From the NCBI RefSeq assembly GCF_900220975.1, contig NZ_OBQD01000009.1:216914-280913 (forward strand): a stretch of 64,000 nt of DNA, given 5' to 3'. Under the pieces are notes generated by a model, which worked only from the letters and a program-made list of their open reading frames with translations, had not been told where the DNA came from and searched no databases. A program made the position numbers and the translations under genes. Each line of letters starts with the position of its first letter. The stretch's first letter is position 1. This DNA is from Rhizobium subbaraonis (lineage in GTDB: Bacteria; Pseudomonadota; Alphaproteobacteria; Rhizobiales; Rhizobiaceae). Shown one piece after another: positions 45,476 to 53,670 of this stretch.

Positions 45476-45692
45476 TGCTTCCCCAAGGGAACGTTCGAGA
45501 TCGGATCGGTATTCGCGCCGTGCGGGGCTCGCCGCACAGGTATGGAACATTTGCGCGCTCCTGTGCAAGCGCCGGACCGGCGAATGGAAACTGCCTGCCT
45601 TCCGGCTCTCGTTCCTGCCCGGTCCGGACGCATGATAGCAAAAGGACCGGCGCTTGCACGCCGGCCCGCACGACTTTTTTCGACGCTTGCGG

Positions 45693-46292
45693 TCAATATC
45701 GGCTGCGTTCGCCGCCAAGGGATTGCAGAAGGGCGCGATAGGCCCAGGTGCCTTCGCCGCCACGGTCCCTGATCTCCACCAGCTGGACGCGCGCGCCTTC
45801 GATGTCGCCCTGCTGGATCAAGGCCTGTCCCATGTAGGAGCGCGCGAGGATGTAGTTCTCGTCAGCCTGCAGCGCGCCGCGGTAGTAGGACATGGCCGTG
45901 TCCATGTCGCCGAGCTTGCGATAGGTGAAGCCGTAATAGTTGAGGATGCGCGGGTCGCGCTGGTTCTCCGCCGCCTTCAGCGTTTCAAGGGCATGCTGGT
46001 ATTGGCCCGCATAGGCAAACTCGCGGGCGGCCTCATAGAGGATGTCATCGGGCTTCAGCTCGCTCTTCTTCTGCGATCCCTTCTTTTTCTCCTCGGATTT
46101 GATCTGGTCCGGCGTCAGGCACATCTTGCGCGCAGCACTCCAGATCTTGCCATTGGTGCAGGTGGTCGTGGTCTGTGTGGGCGTGGGCGGCGAGCCGGAG
46201 CCGCTGTCTGCGGCGAATGCCTGGCCGATCGGCGTGAACGCCAAGAAAAGGGCTGCAGCAAAGGTCATACGGGTGGCGGACTTGGCGGGCAT
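45693..46292 (-). CDS. periplasmic tetratricopeptide repeat protein
   Basis: The 199-residue protein has a signal peptide (cleavage near AFAAD), a Ser/Pro/Thr-rich region (~28-45), a short Cys pair segment (CTNGKIWSAARKMCLT) and TPR units from ~95 (EFAYAGQYQHALETLKAAE, YYGFTYRKLGDMDTAMSYYRGAL). TPR proteins of this sort bind partner proteins in the envelope; the partner is unknown. Start 46292 gives a clean signal peptide. Confidence 0.8.
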   Translation of the reverse strand: MPAKSATRMTFAAALFLAFTPIGQAFAADSGSGSPPTPTQTTTTCTNGKIWSAARKMCLTPDQIKSEEKKKGSQKKSELKPDDILYEAAREFAYAGQYQHALETLKAAENQRDPRILNYYGFTYRKLGDMDTAMSYYRGALQADENYILARSYMGQALIQQGDIEGARVQLVEIRDRGGEGTWAYRALLQSLGGERSRY

Positions 46293-46394
46293 GAGCGTTC
46301 CTTCCACGAGAGGTTGCCGATCGGATAGAGACGTTCCCGCCCGGCATCCGGCAACGGAAACGCACTCTCCTGTTGGACGCTGCCGCCTTGCGAT

Positions 46395-47309
46395 TTATTC
46401 CGCGGTCGAAAACCGCGTGGTCTCTGCAAGCACGATATCTGTGCCGAACTGGTCGATTTCGTAGCGCTCGCGCATCATGTTCCAGCGTCCCGGCCCACCG
46501 GAAATCGAGAAGATGTTGTAGCCTGCCGGCGGCTTGTGGCCGCCCGGGCCTTGCGAGGCAGACGAGATGCCGACGACCGGTACGGGGGCCGCCGGGCTCT
46601 TCAGCCAGTGCACGGTGTTGAGGTGGGTGTGGCCGTGCAGCACCAGCTCGGCGCCGCCGGCCGATATCGCCGCGGCAAAGCGGCGAATGCCGATCATCCG
46701 CTTGTGGAAGGAGGTGGCGCCGTGGATCGGCGGGTGATGGATCATGACGACGCGGAACAGGCCGGCTTCGCCTGCGGCGCGCAGAAGATTGACCGTCTCG
46801 CGCGCCTGTCGCCTGCCGAAATAGCCGCTGGCGGCGAAAGGGGGCGTGGCGACTGCCGTGGAACAGCCGATGAGTGCGACATAGTCGCGAACGCGCATGT
46901 AGGGAAATACATGCCGGTCTTCTGTCCACCCCTTCGGCGCGTCGTCGCCGCGCATGTAGGGGTACCAGCTCTCCGTGGACCGCTCGTAGGCGCCGGGCAC
47001 ATAGGCGTCGTGGTTTCCGGGCACGACGGAGACGTTTTCGGGCTTGCCGACAACGGCAAGCCAGCGGGCAACGGTGTCGATCTCGATTTTGGCCGCGAGA
47101 TTGACGAGGTCGCCGGTGATCGCAAGATGATCCGGATCGCGGCGCTCGATGTCTTCGGTGATGAGATCCAGCGTATTGGCGAACATGTGGCGCCGGCGGT
47201 TGCGATGCCAGTTGACGAAGCCGGTTATCCGCTTCGAGGCCAGTTCCAGGACGGACAGGGCGGGCAGGGGGCCCAGGTGGATGTCGGAAATATGTGCGAG
47301 ACGGAACAT
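46395..47309 (-). CDS. metallophosphoesterase (calcineurin-like)
   Basis: The 304-residue protein has the calcineurin fold metal ligands: LAHISDIHLG (D-x-H), LAITGDLVNL (G-D), VPGNHDAYVPG (G-N-H-D), VMIHHPP (H) and VLHGHTHLN (G-H-x-H). It resembles cytoplasmic metal-dependent phosphoesterases; the substrate is unknown. The open frame extends far upstream but only ATG 47309 gives the family N-terminus FRLAHISDIHLG. It diverges from the Nudix gene across 192 bp. Confidence 0.9.
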   Translation of the reverse strand: MFRLAHISDIHLGPLPALSVLELASKRITGFVNWHRNRRRHMFANTLDLITEDIERRDPDHLAITGDLVNLAAKIEIDTVARWLAVVGKPENVSVVPGNHDAYVPGAYERSTESWYPYMRGDDAPKGWTEDRHVFPYMRVRDYVALIGCSTAVATPPFAASGYFGRRQARETVNLLRAAGEAGLFRVVMIHHPPIHGATSFHKRMIGIRRFAAAISAGGAELVLHGHTHLNTVHWLKSPAAPVPVVGISSASQGPGGHKPPAGYNIFSISGGPGRWNMMRERYEIDQFGTDIVLAETTRFSTAE

Positions 47310-47501
47310 GACCCTCAATAAACCAAGATGCGACGCAAAGGGAATGCCGGCTGCCCGGATTCGTTGCCGAGGCGGTCGGGCTTTTCGCTTTGCGGGTGGA
47401 CAATGCGGGCCTGGCCAGGCGGGTGGATTGATTCCGTCCGCATTTGCGGCGAAGCCTAGATTGTGAGACGTGAGGAAACAGGTGACGGGCGAAGGGAGCC
47501 G

Positions 47502-47993
47502 ATGGACAGCGATCGACCGCCGGAAATGCGCAACCTGTGGGCCCGCCTCTTCACGCGCGCCATTCACACCTATTTTGCCTATGCGCGCGGGATGACGCTC
47601 GGCGTGCGCGCGGCCTGTTTCGATACCGAAGGGCGGGTCTTCCTCGTACGTCACAGCTACGTTCCCGGCTGGCACATGCCGGGCGGCGGCGTCGAGCGGC
47701 ACGAGACCGCCCCGCAGGCGCTGGCCAAGGAAATGCGGGAGGAGGGCAACCTTCTGTTCGGCGACGCGCCGAAGCTGTTTCATGTCTATTTCAACAGGCA
47801 GACCAGCAAGCGCGATCACGTGCTCTTCTACATCTGCCGGAACGTTCGCCAAAGTGCGCCCAAGGTGGCCGACCGGGAAATCGTCGAGGCGCGGTTCTTC
47901 GCGCTCGACGATCTGCCGCCCGGGATGACAAGCGCGACGCGCCGCCGGCTGGAGGAAGTGGCCGGCAACACGCCGCCGGCCGACTTCTGGTAA
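47502..47993 (+). CDS. Nudix hydrolase
   Basis: The 163-residue protein has a Nudix box GGGVERHETAPQALAKEMREEGNL (G-x5-E-x7-K-E-x2-E-E-G; the usual R-E at the start of the core is K-E here). It should hydrolyse a nucleoside diphosphate linked to another moiety. The N-terminal segment RNLWARLFTRAIHTYFAYARGMTLGVRAA is helical. ATG 47502 follows GGGAG and is preferred over a GTG at 47463. The substrate is unknown. Confidence 0.88.
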   Translation: MDSDRPPEMRNLWARLFTRAIHTYFAYARGMTLGVRAACFDTEGRVFLVRHSYVPGWHMPGGGVERHETAPQALAKEMREEGNLLFGDAPKLFHVYFNRQTSKRDHVLFYICRNVRQSAPKVADREIVEARFFALDDLPPGMTSATRRRLEEVAGNTPPADFW

Positions 47994-48023
47994 CGACACA
48001 CGGATCGGGGAGAGCGTGCGCTT

Positions 48024-49010
48024 TCAGGCTGCCAGCAACTGGTCGCGCCCGTGTGGGGCCGTGAGATCCTGCTGCGGGCCGTTGGGCACGATTCCGGTCG
48101 GATTGATCGTAAGGTGACTACGGTAGTAGTGCGTCTTGATGTGGTGCACGTTAACCGTTTCCGCCACACCTTTCACCTGGTAGAGATCGCGCAGGTACCC
48201 CGACAGGTTCGGATAGTCGGCGATGCGGCGGATGTTGCATTTGAAGTGGCCGACATAGACGGCATCGAAACGGACCAGTGTTGTGAAGAGCCGCCAGTCG
48301 GCTTCGGTGATCCGCTCGCCGGTCAGATAGCGGCGGGTCGAAAGCTTCTCTTCCAGCTCGTCGAGGGTGGCAAAGAGCCTGACGACGTTTTCCTCGTAGG
48401 CGTCCTGCGTCGTCGCGAAACCGGCCTTGTAGACCCCGTTGTTGACGGTGTCGTAGATATGTTCGTTGAGCGCGTCGATCTCACCGCGCAGGGCGGCGGG
48501 ATAATAATCCTCTCCGGAGCCCGTGACGCCGTCGAAAGCAGAGTTGAACATGCGGATGATTTCCGCGGATTCATTGGACACCGGCTTGCCCTGCCATTTG
48601 TCCCACAGCAGCGGAACAGTGACCCGGCCGCTATAGTGCGGGTCGGCCTTCACATAGACCTGCCATAGAGCGTCCAGCCCGAAGAGGTGGTCGACAGTCC
48701 CGCCGTCCGTCCCCTTGAACTCCCAGCCGTTCGCCAGCATCACCGGATCGACGATCGATACCGAGATCAGGTCGTCGAGATTCTTCAGGGTGCGGAAGAT
48801 CAGCGTGCGGTGCGCCCAGGGACAGGCGAGTGACACATAGAGATGGTAGCGTCCCGCTTCGGCCTTGAAGCCGCCTTCGCCCGTCGGGCCGGCGCTTCCG
48901 TCCGGGGTGATCCAGTTGCGAAACTGCGAAGGCTGCCGCTTGAAATGCCCCTTCGTCGCCTTCGTATCGTACCAGACGTCCTGCCAGACGCCGTCTACAA
49001 GCCTTCCCAT
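48024..49010 (-). CDS. glutathionyl-hydroquinone reductase (YqjG/ECM4 type)
   Basis: The 328-residue glutathione S-transferase-fold enzyme belongs to the Xi class that reduces glutathionyl-hydroquinones. The catalytic Cys is in SLACPWAHRTLIF, the thioredoxin-like domain ends in VPLLWDKWQGKPVSNESAEI, and the C-terminal domain has the RYLTGERITEADWRLFTTLVRFD GST helix motif. Length matches the class (~320-330). It is single and converges on the Nudix gene with a 30-bp gap. Physiological quinone substrate is unknown. Confidence 0.93.
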   Translation of the reverse strand: MGRLVDGVWQDVWYDTKATKGHFKRQPSQFRNWITPDGSAGPTGEGGFKAEAGRYHLYVSLACPWAHRTLIFRTLKNLDDLISVSIVDPVMLANGWEFKGTDGGTVDHLFGLDALWQVYVKADPHYSGRVTVPLLWDKWQGKPVSNESAEIIRMFNSAFDGVTGSGEDYYPAALRGEIDALNEHIYDTVNNGVYKAGFATTQDAYEENVVRLFATLDELEEKLSTRRYLTGERITEADWRLFTTLVRFDAVYVGHFKCNIRRIADYPNLSGYLRDLYQVKGVAETVNVHHIKTHYYRSHLTINPTGIVPNGPQQDLTAPHGRDQLLAA

Positions 49011-49293
49011 GCCTGATCTCCTTCGATTTCCTCATTGTCTTGTCTGAGGAGATAGATAGTGAAACGAACACGCACGAATAGGCTCTATTTTCTGAACAGT
49101 GCGTTTTGGGCTTTGACAAGCGGCGATTTTCTGCTATCGGCGCTGTTCAGGAAATTCATGCCGCCGTGGCATGATGTGGAACGCTCGGTTCGAACGATGG
49201 TCTTTGCAGGAAACCCGCGACGACGCTGATGCTCAAGACGCCTCTCTTGAGGCGAAGCCATCTATTGTTGTCTCGCATACGGTTTCCGATCCC

Positions 49294-49836
49294 ATGTCCA
49301 AGCACGACCTCGTCTACCTGACCGAAGACGCGTCCCACGACGCAGCCATCGAAATCATCAACGAAGAAGCCTTTGGCCCCGGACGGCATGTGCGGGCCGC
49401 CGCCCGTATCCGGGAGCAGGGACCGCACGACCTTTCGCTTTCCTTCATCTGCGCCGACGATGGCGAGACGATCGCATCAGTCCGGATGACGCCGGTCATG
49501 GCGGGGTCGGTGAAAGGCCATCTTCTCGGTCCGCTCGCCGTGCGGCCTTCGCACAAGAACCAGGGCATCGGGCGGGAACTGGTCCGGATCGCCGTGGAAG
49601 CGGCAAAGCGGAAGGGCTCGGAGGCCGTCATCCTCGTCGGCGATCCGCCCTATTATGGCCCGCTGGGCTTCGAGAAGGTCGCCTATAACGCGCTGACCTT
49701 CCCCGGACCGGTCGACCCGAAGCGGGTTCTGGTCGTGCCGTTCGCTTCCGACACCCATGCCCGCCTGCAAGGCACGATCGGCTGGCGGCCGGAAGAGGCT
49801 GCAGCGCAGCCGTTGGAGCTTGCTGTCGCGAGCTAA
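49294..49836 (+). CDS. GNAT family N-acetyltransferase
   Basis: The 180-residue protein has the GNAT acetyl-CoA fold: GSVKGHLLGPLAVRPSHKNQGIGRELVRIAVEAAKR, with R/Q-x-x-G-x-G/A seen as KNQGIGREL, and YYGPLGFEKV near the end. It resembles YhbS-like acetyltransferases. ATG 49294 is chosen because it begins the conserved SKHDLVYLTEDASHDAAIE block; an upstream start at 49171 adds sequence without family similarity. The acceptor is unknown. Confidence 0.88.
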   Translation: MSKHDLVYLTEDASHDAAIEIINEEAFGPGRHVRAAARIREQGPHDLSLSFICADDGETIASVRMTPVMAGSVKGHLLGPLAVRPSHKNQGIGRELVRIAVEAAKRKGSEAVILVGDPPYYGPLGFEKVAYNALTFPGPVDPKRVLVVPFASDTHARLQGTIGWRPEEAAAQPLELAVAS

Positions 49837-50070
49837 TGCAGGTCCAGCCTGCACGGCCATTCCTGCCGGAATGGTCGTAGCCGGTCTCTCCAGCTTTTTG
49901 TCCGCTTTCGTCTGATCCCGTCTGACTTCTATCCATACCATGGTTTGTCGCTGCCCATTCCTGCGGATGAGGCGGCAGACGGCAGTATAGTTGTGCCGGA
50001 ATGGCGTTCCTATACTATGGGGCGCAGAGAAAACGCCGCGGCGGACGCGGATTGTTCGGGAGTGTCATCC

Positions 50071-50559
50071 ATGAAGACTGTGGCCCTTGCGATTGTCGTT
50101 ATCGGTGCATGCCTGGCTTGGAGCAGCAGTCCGGCGCATGCGGCAGGGCTCGAATGCCCGCGGCTTGCCGAACTCGATACGCCCGCCGATCCGGCGGAGG
50201 TCGATCGTCTCGGCGCCAAGGGCCTGTTGCTGGAACAGCCGGCCGAGTTGCAGGCGGCTGCCGCTTTCCTGCGCGAGCAGGGTCTTTCGGCCGACGACTC
50301 CATCAATCACCTGATTGCGTTCTATTGCCCGTCGGTCGCCGCCGAAGCGGGACTGAGCGACGATGAGAAGGCGGCACGCCTGAGGGCGTTCGCAGCGCAG
50401 GCGAGCAGGGCGGTGCTTGCTGAGAGCAACGTCGAGGATCTGGTGTTTCATGTTCCTCTCGATCCGAAGACCGCAGCGGCGGTGAGCGAGCGCGCGAGCA
50501 AGGCCGGCGTCACGCCCGAAGAATGGATCGCGCAAACGATCGAAGGCGCGCTTCGATAG
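50071..50559 (+). CDS. periplasmic protein of unknown function
   Basis: The 162-residue protein has a signal peptide (cleavage at SPAHAAG), two Cys (GLECPRLAEL and AFYCPSVAAE) that could pair, and a helical middle. The C-terminus (DPKTAAAVSERASKAGVTPEEWIAQTI) resembles a ribbon-helix-helix-like end but in a secreted context I do not assign it. ATG 50071 was chosen because the signal peptide begins there. The gene lies 139 bp before the oxalate decarboxylase-like pseudogene. Function unknown. Confidence 0.7.
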   Translation: MKTVALAIVVIGACLAWSSSPAHAAGLECPRLAELDTPADPAEVDRLGAKGLLLEQPAELQAAAAFLREQGLSADDSINHLIAFYCPSVAAEAGLSDDEKAARLRAFAAQASRAVLAESNVEDLVFHVPLDPKTAAAVSERASKAGVTPEEWIAQTIEGALR

Positions 50560-50697
50560 GCAGGGAGGGGGAGGCGGAGGGCCACCCCGAGCGGCAAATC
50601 CGAAAGCTCTGACGTCGCGGATGCCCGTGGCGAACCGTCCTGCACGCGCATAGGCGTGCCGGACCTGAAAAGTCCGGCCTTTTCAAAGGAGAGAGCC

Positions 50698-51515
50698 ATG
50701 TCCAACGAGAGCAATGAGCCTATCAGCGGAGCGCTTGGCGCCAACATCATGGGGCCGCGCAACATCGAACTGGAGCGGCAGAACCCCGATATGCTGCGTT
50801 CACCCTATACAGATGCGGGTACGGTTCCCAACCTGAAATTCTCCTTCTCCGCAGCGCGCAACAGGCTTGCCAAGGGCGGCCCGCGCGATGTGCTCGCCCG
50901 GAATTTCGGCGTGGCCGAATCCGCCTTCGCCAACCTGCCCGTCGATGTCGAGCATGACCGGTGGATCTTGCCGGCGACGTTGCCGGCCCGCTGGACGCAG
51001 ACGGGGTGGTATCGCCGGCAGGCACGACCAGGCTTTCCTACTGCGTCAAGCTTTCGCAGATGGAGCCGATGAAGGTTGCGGGCGGGCAAGTCCGCATCGT
51101 CGATTGCTCGGTTTTTCCGGCTGCCTCCACCATCGCCGCCGCGCTGGTGGAGGTCGAGCCCGGCGGTTTGCGCGAACTGCACTGGCACCCCAATAACGAC
51201 GAGTGGCAGTATTTTCTCGAAGGGCAGGGCCGGATGACCGCCTTCACCTCCAGCGGCAAGGCGCGCACGTTCGATTTTCAGGCCGGCGACGTCGGCTACG
51301 TTCCCTTTGCCACCGGCCACTACATCGAGAATACCGGGAAGGAACCGTTGCGCTTTCTCGAAATGTTCAAGAGCGCCTACTTCGCCGACATTTCGCTGAA
51401 CCAGTGGATGGCGCTGTCGCCGCAACGCATGGTGCAGCAGAATCTCAACCTCGACGACGCCACCATGGCGAATCTGCGCAAGGACAAGCAGGTGATCGTG
51501 CCGGGGCGCCAATAG
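50698..51515 (+). pseudogene. oxalate decarboxylase-type bicupin, internally deleted and frameshifted
   Basis: The remnant of a bicupin of the oxalate decarboxylase (OxdC/YvrK) family. The N-terminal ISGALGANIMGPRNIELERQ to PNLKFSFSAARNRL runs to about residue 60. It then jumps to DVLARNFGVAESAFANLP, the linker that precedes the second cupin in relatives, so the first cupin (about 120-130 residues) is absent. Near 50971 a one-base loss moves the frame, after which the second cupin is intact (ELHWHPNNDEWQYFLEG, EPGGLRELHWHPN metal site, VGYVPFATGHYIENTG). The two frames together cover 50698-51515. As written it cannot make a full protein. Confidence 0.85.
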
Positions 51516-51599
51516 ACCGATGGGATCGAAGGATGCCCGGCGCGCGGACGTGCTTCAGCCCGCCGGGCATCCTATCGTGTCGGGCGTCCGTCCAGCGTG

Positions 51600-53669
51600 T
51601 CAGCGCCCTTCTCGGTACCAGGTGGCTGAGAGCGCGAGCAGCAACAGGCCGACGCCGGCGAACCCGGCAAAGAGCGACAGGCTGTCGATCCCCTTCAGCA
51701 CGGTCTCGTTGGTCATGCTCAGCGAGAGGCGCTGCGGGTCGGCGGCGCGCACGGAACCCGAGACCGGCAGGATCGGCGGGACCTCGAGGGTGTCTTGCGC
51801 CTCGGCCAGGCGACGTACTGTGCCCTTCGTCTCTTCGGCAAGCGGACCAAGCGTCTCCGTGGTCGAAATTGTCGCTTTGAACTCCGGCGCATCGACGGCG
51901 CCGACATGGACCAGGGCGTTCAGGCCGTCGTTCTCGACCTCGTAAAGGCCGGTTTCGGCCGTCTTCACCTCGGCCTTGTAGAGGCCGGGACCGCTTTCCT
52001 TGAGCTCGACCATTTCCGTCCGGCCGGAAGGCAGCTTCACCGTTGCGGGGCCGGGTGCATCCTTGATCGTCTGGCGCGTGATCTCCAGCGTCCTGCCGAA
52101 GGTGCGCGCCGTCAGGGCCTCTTCCTCCAGCGCCGGTTCCTGCATCAGCCAGTGGGCGGTGCGGCGGTAGAGCGAGACATGCGGGCCGCCGCCTTCGAAA
52201 CCACGCGCCCATAGCCAGCCCTGGTCGGACAAAAGCATGGCGACGCGGCCCTTGCCGTAACGGTTGAGCACGAGAAGCGGATTGCTGTCGGCCCCCTCCA
52301 TGACGACATTGCCCTGCGGGCGTGCCACGTCGACGGTGCGGAACCAGCGTCCCCAGTGCGGCGGCTCGTCGAATGCGCCTTCGAGGCCGCGGGTGACGGG
52401 GTGTTTCTTGCCCTGCTCGGAAAGGCGCGGATAGAAGGCCTTCTCGTTCATCACTCCCGTCGGCGTTGCCGGAAGGACGACGGAGAGCGGCGTATAAGCG
52501 ATGGAATCGCTGCCGGCATGCTCGGGCCCCGCGGCGATCAGCAGCGCGCCGCCGTTTTCGACATACTGGGCGATGTTGTCGTAGTAGAGGATCGGCAGCA
52601 CGCCGCGATGCTGGTAGCGGTCGAAGATGATCAGGTCGAACTCGTTGATCTTGTCGACGAAGAGCTCGCGGGTGGGGAAGGCGATCAGCGAAAGCTCGTT
52701 GATCGGCGTACCGTCCTGCTTTTCCGGCGGGCGCAGAATGGTGAAGTGGACGAGGTCGATCGCGGTGTCGGACTTCAGCAGATTGCGCCAGGCGCGCTCG
52801 CCGGCATGCGGTTCACCGGAGACCAGCAGCACGCGCAGGTTCTCGCGGATGCCGTCGATGATATGGACGGCGCGGTTGTTGGCGGTGGTGATCTCACCTT
52901 CGACCGGCTCCACGGCGAATTGCAGGACGTTGTTGCCGCCGCGCGGAACGGTGAAGCTGAAGGGCGTCTCGGCGCCCGGCGTCGCCGTCTCGGAGGCGAT
53001 CTCGTTGCCGTTCAGGCGGATGGTGACGCGCGCTGCCGTGCCCGGGCTCTCGCCGTCGTCGGTGACACGGAATTTCAGTTCCTGCGGCTCGCCGACGATG
53101 CCGAAGCGCGGAGCGCTCAGCACCTCGATCCGCCGGTCGAATTCGTCCGGACGGCCGGTGATCAGGCCATGCACCGGCGCATTGAAAGCGGAGAACGCCG
53201 CGGGATCGGGAATGTCGTGGATCTGGCCGTCGGTGATCATGATGGCGCCACCGACGCGTGAGGGTGGCACGTCGGCCAGCGCGGCCGTGAGCGCATCGAA
53301 CAGGCGCGTGGACGGCGTGTCGGACTCCGGATCGTCTCCCGCCTCGACGATGCGCGGCTCGATGCGGGGATAGCGGGCGAGATTGTCCTTCACCTGCGCC
53401 AGCGCCTGATCGGTCATCGCCGTGCGTTCGGCGTTCTGCTGGCTCTGGCTGCGGTCGACGACGACGGCGACTACGGTCGACAGTGGCTCGCGCTCCTCGC
53501 GCATCACGACGGGATTGGCGAGTGCGAGCAGGAGAAGGACGAGCGCGACGGCCCGGAGTCCGCCGCCGCGCATCCGTCGCCAGAGCCCAATTCCGGCCAG
53601 CACAAGCGCCAGGGCGGCGATCAGGCCAATGACATACCAGGGAAACAGCGGGGAGAAGGTGACGCTCAT
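51600..53669 (-). CDS. large membrane protein with VWA/GATase1-like region, in the MoxR operon
   Basis: The 689-residue protein starts with two membrane helices (residues ~7-25 and ~32-55, YVIGLIAALALVLAGIGLW), has a von Willebrand factor A-like segment early (VVAVVVDRSQSQQNAERTAM with D-x-S-x-S) and ends with one further helix (SLSLFAGFAGVGLLLLALSATWY). The middle is large and soluble (periplasmic). A region AAGPEHAGSDSIAYTPLSVVLP resembles class-1 glutamine-amidotransferase-like folds found in such proteins. It is the last gene of the minus-strand MoxR operon, starting one base after the DUF4159 stop. Precise role unknown. Confidence 0.82.
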   Translation of the reverse strand: MSVTFSPLFPWYVIGLIAALALVLAGIGLWRRMRGGGLRAVALVLLLLALANPVVMREEREPLSTVVAVVVDRSQSQQNAERTAMTDQALAQVKDNLARYPRIEPRIVEAGDDPESDTPSTRLFDALTAALADVPPSRVGGAIMITDGQIHDIPDPAAFSAFNAPVHGLITGRPDEFDRRIEVLSAPRFGIVGEPQELKFRVTDDGESPGTAARVTIRLNGNEIASETATPGAETPFSFTVPRGGNNVLQFAVEPVEGEITTANNRAVHIIDGIRENLRVLLVSGEPHAGERAWRNLLKSDTAIDLVHFTILRPPEKQDGTPINELSLIAFPTRELFVDKINEFDLIIFDRYQHRGVLPILYYDNIAQYVENGGALLIAAGPEHAGSDSIAYTPLSVVLPATPTGVMNEKAFYPRLSEQGKKHPVTRGLEGAFDEPPHWGRWFRTVDVARPQGNVVMEGADSNPLLVLNRYGKGRVAMLLSDQGWLWARGFEGGGPHVSLYRRTAHWLMQEPALEEEALTARTFGRTLEITRQTIKDAPGPATVKLPSGRTEMVELKESGPGLYKAEVKTAETGLYEVENDGLNALVHVGAVDAPEFKATISTTETLGPLAEETKGTVRRLAEAQDTLEVPPILPVSGSVRAADPQRLSLSMTNETVLKGIDSLSLFAGFAGVGLLLLALSATWYREGR

Positions 53670-53670
53670 G

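Noticed and set aside
45476..45763. N-terminal extension of the ECF sigma factor
   Set aside because: It has no sigma sequence, and the ATG with GGGGAAG at 45475 gives the family length.
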